Assembly: GCA_024516035.1 (NCBI GenBank)
Contig: CM044967.1
Location: forward strand, 5,698,859-5,762,858
Reading direction: 5' to 3'
Source: Bactericera cockerelli
Taxonomy: Eukaryota; Arthropoda; Insecta; Hemiptera; Triozidae
Length of the DNA: 64,000 bases
In this document: piece by piece, positions 63,684 to 64,000 of the stretch
How the letters are laid out: each line of letters begins with the position of its first letter
Position numbering within the stretch: position 1 is the stretch's first letter
The notes under the pieces: generated by a model
The model's database searches: none
What the model saw: only the letters and a program-made list of their open reading frames with translations
Told to the model about the DNA's origin: nothing
Made by a program: the position numbers and the translations under genes

Positions 63684-63960
63684 AAGCGCACGGGTAGCTC
63701 AGTGGTTAAGCAAGTACTCACTTGTCATGCGGAAGGACCTGGGTTCGAACCCCCGCGCCGACAAAAAATTGTATTAAAAATTTGGTTACAGTTGACCAAG
63801 TTGACCCAGCACCTAAATGGGAAGTATTGTGTCACTTCTCGCCCATCAGGGGAAGCATACTACGGGATAGGTAGGCTAACCCACAGACCACAAGCGTCAA
63901 CAGTAGCTCCTGTTTCATGGCTAAGACAAAAAAAGGCTGTGATAAAACTCATCTTTTAAA
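63684..63960 (+). mobile_element. SINE-G
   Basis: GCGCACGGGTAGCTCAGTGG head, TGGGTTCGAACCCCCGCGCC box, TTGACCCAGCACCTAAATGG and CATCAGGGGAAGCATACTAC body. Confidence 0.87.
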
Positions 63961-64000
63961 GATAAAAAAAACAGAATTCGGTCGGTCGTATGATATGCTC

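Overview
The window looks like nuclear DNA of an insect, most likely a hemipteran (inference). It is AT-rich, its genes are split by long introns, and it holds a sensory neuron membrane protein (SNMP) gene, a family known from insects. The intergenic and intronic space is packed with tRNA-derived SINEs, MITEs and retrotransposons. There are no operons, CRISPR arrays or prokaryotic systems. A 100-base run of N at 1686-1785 marks an assembly gap.

Three split genes can be assembled. (1) 14287-19703, plus strand: a three-exon gene for an unrecognised 234-residue protein with a hydrophobic N-terminus. (2) 25054-36820, minus strand: a complete nine-exon SNMP/CD36-family gene; all splice phases agree and the product is 526 residues. 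(3) 50533 to at least 61455, plus strand: the first five coding exons of a type II transmembrane collagen with a furin-like site, resembling the colmedin/gliomedin/UNC-122 group. Its 3' end lies outside the window. A fourth, weaker candidate is a small secreted four-cysteine protein at 45406-45702.

Mobile elements: a Ty3/gypsy LTR element (6474-10248, minus) with an intact pol ORF, identical LTR segments and a 4-bp target duplication, but with the end of its 5' LTR and most of gag deleted; a young 5'-truncated R2-group-like non-LTR element (40524-43236) with an 855-codon open frame, about 40 A and a 13-bp target duplication; two further 3' remnants of that type (5813-5932 and 47816-48001); and a Helitron-like element (52841-53957). 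MITEs with recognisable target duplications resemble PIF/Harbinger (TTA/TAA), hAT (8 bp), piggyBac (TTAA) and Tc1/mariner (TA) types. At least seven tRNA-like SINE families, called A to G here, are scattered on both strands. Labels: A begins GCACTGGTAGTCAAGTGG; B GTCCCGGTAGCTCAGTGG; C GCCTCCGTGGCGTAACGG; D CCGACCTCAGTAGCTTGA; E CCGACCTCCGTGGCTCAG; F GTCACCGTGGCCGAGTGA; G GCGCGGGTAGCTCAGTGG. Non-tRNA dispersed repeats are labelled H, M, N and P.

The most unusual theme is local tandem duplication of DNA containing splice sites. At least five exon borders of the SNMP and collagen genes lie beside tandem copies carrying duplicate donors, acceptors or pieces of exon. A pyrimidine-rich dispersed motif also forms the tract before two real acceptors. 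The 3' end of the SNMP gene, with a 39-bp minisatellite starting within 10 bp of the stop codon, is itself duplicated. No expression data were available, so all exon calls rest on splice consensus, phase and family resemblance.
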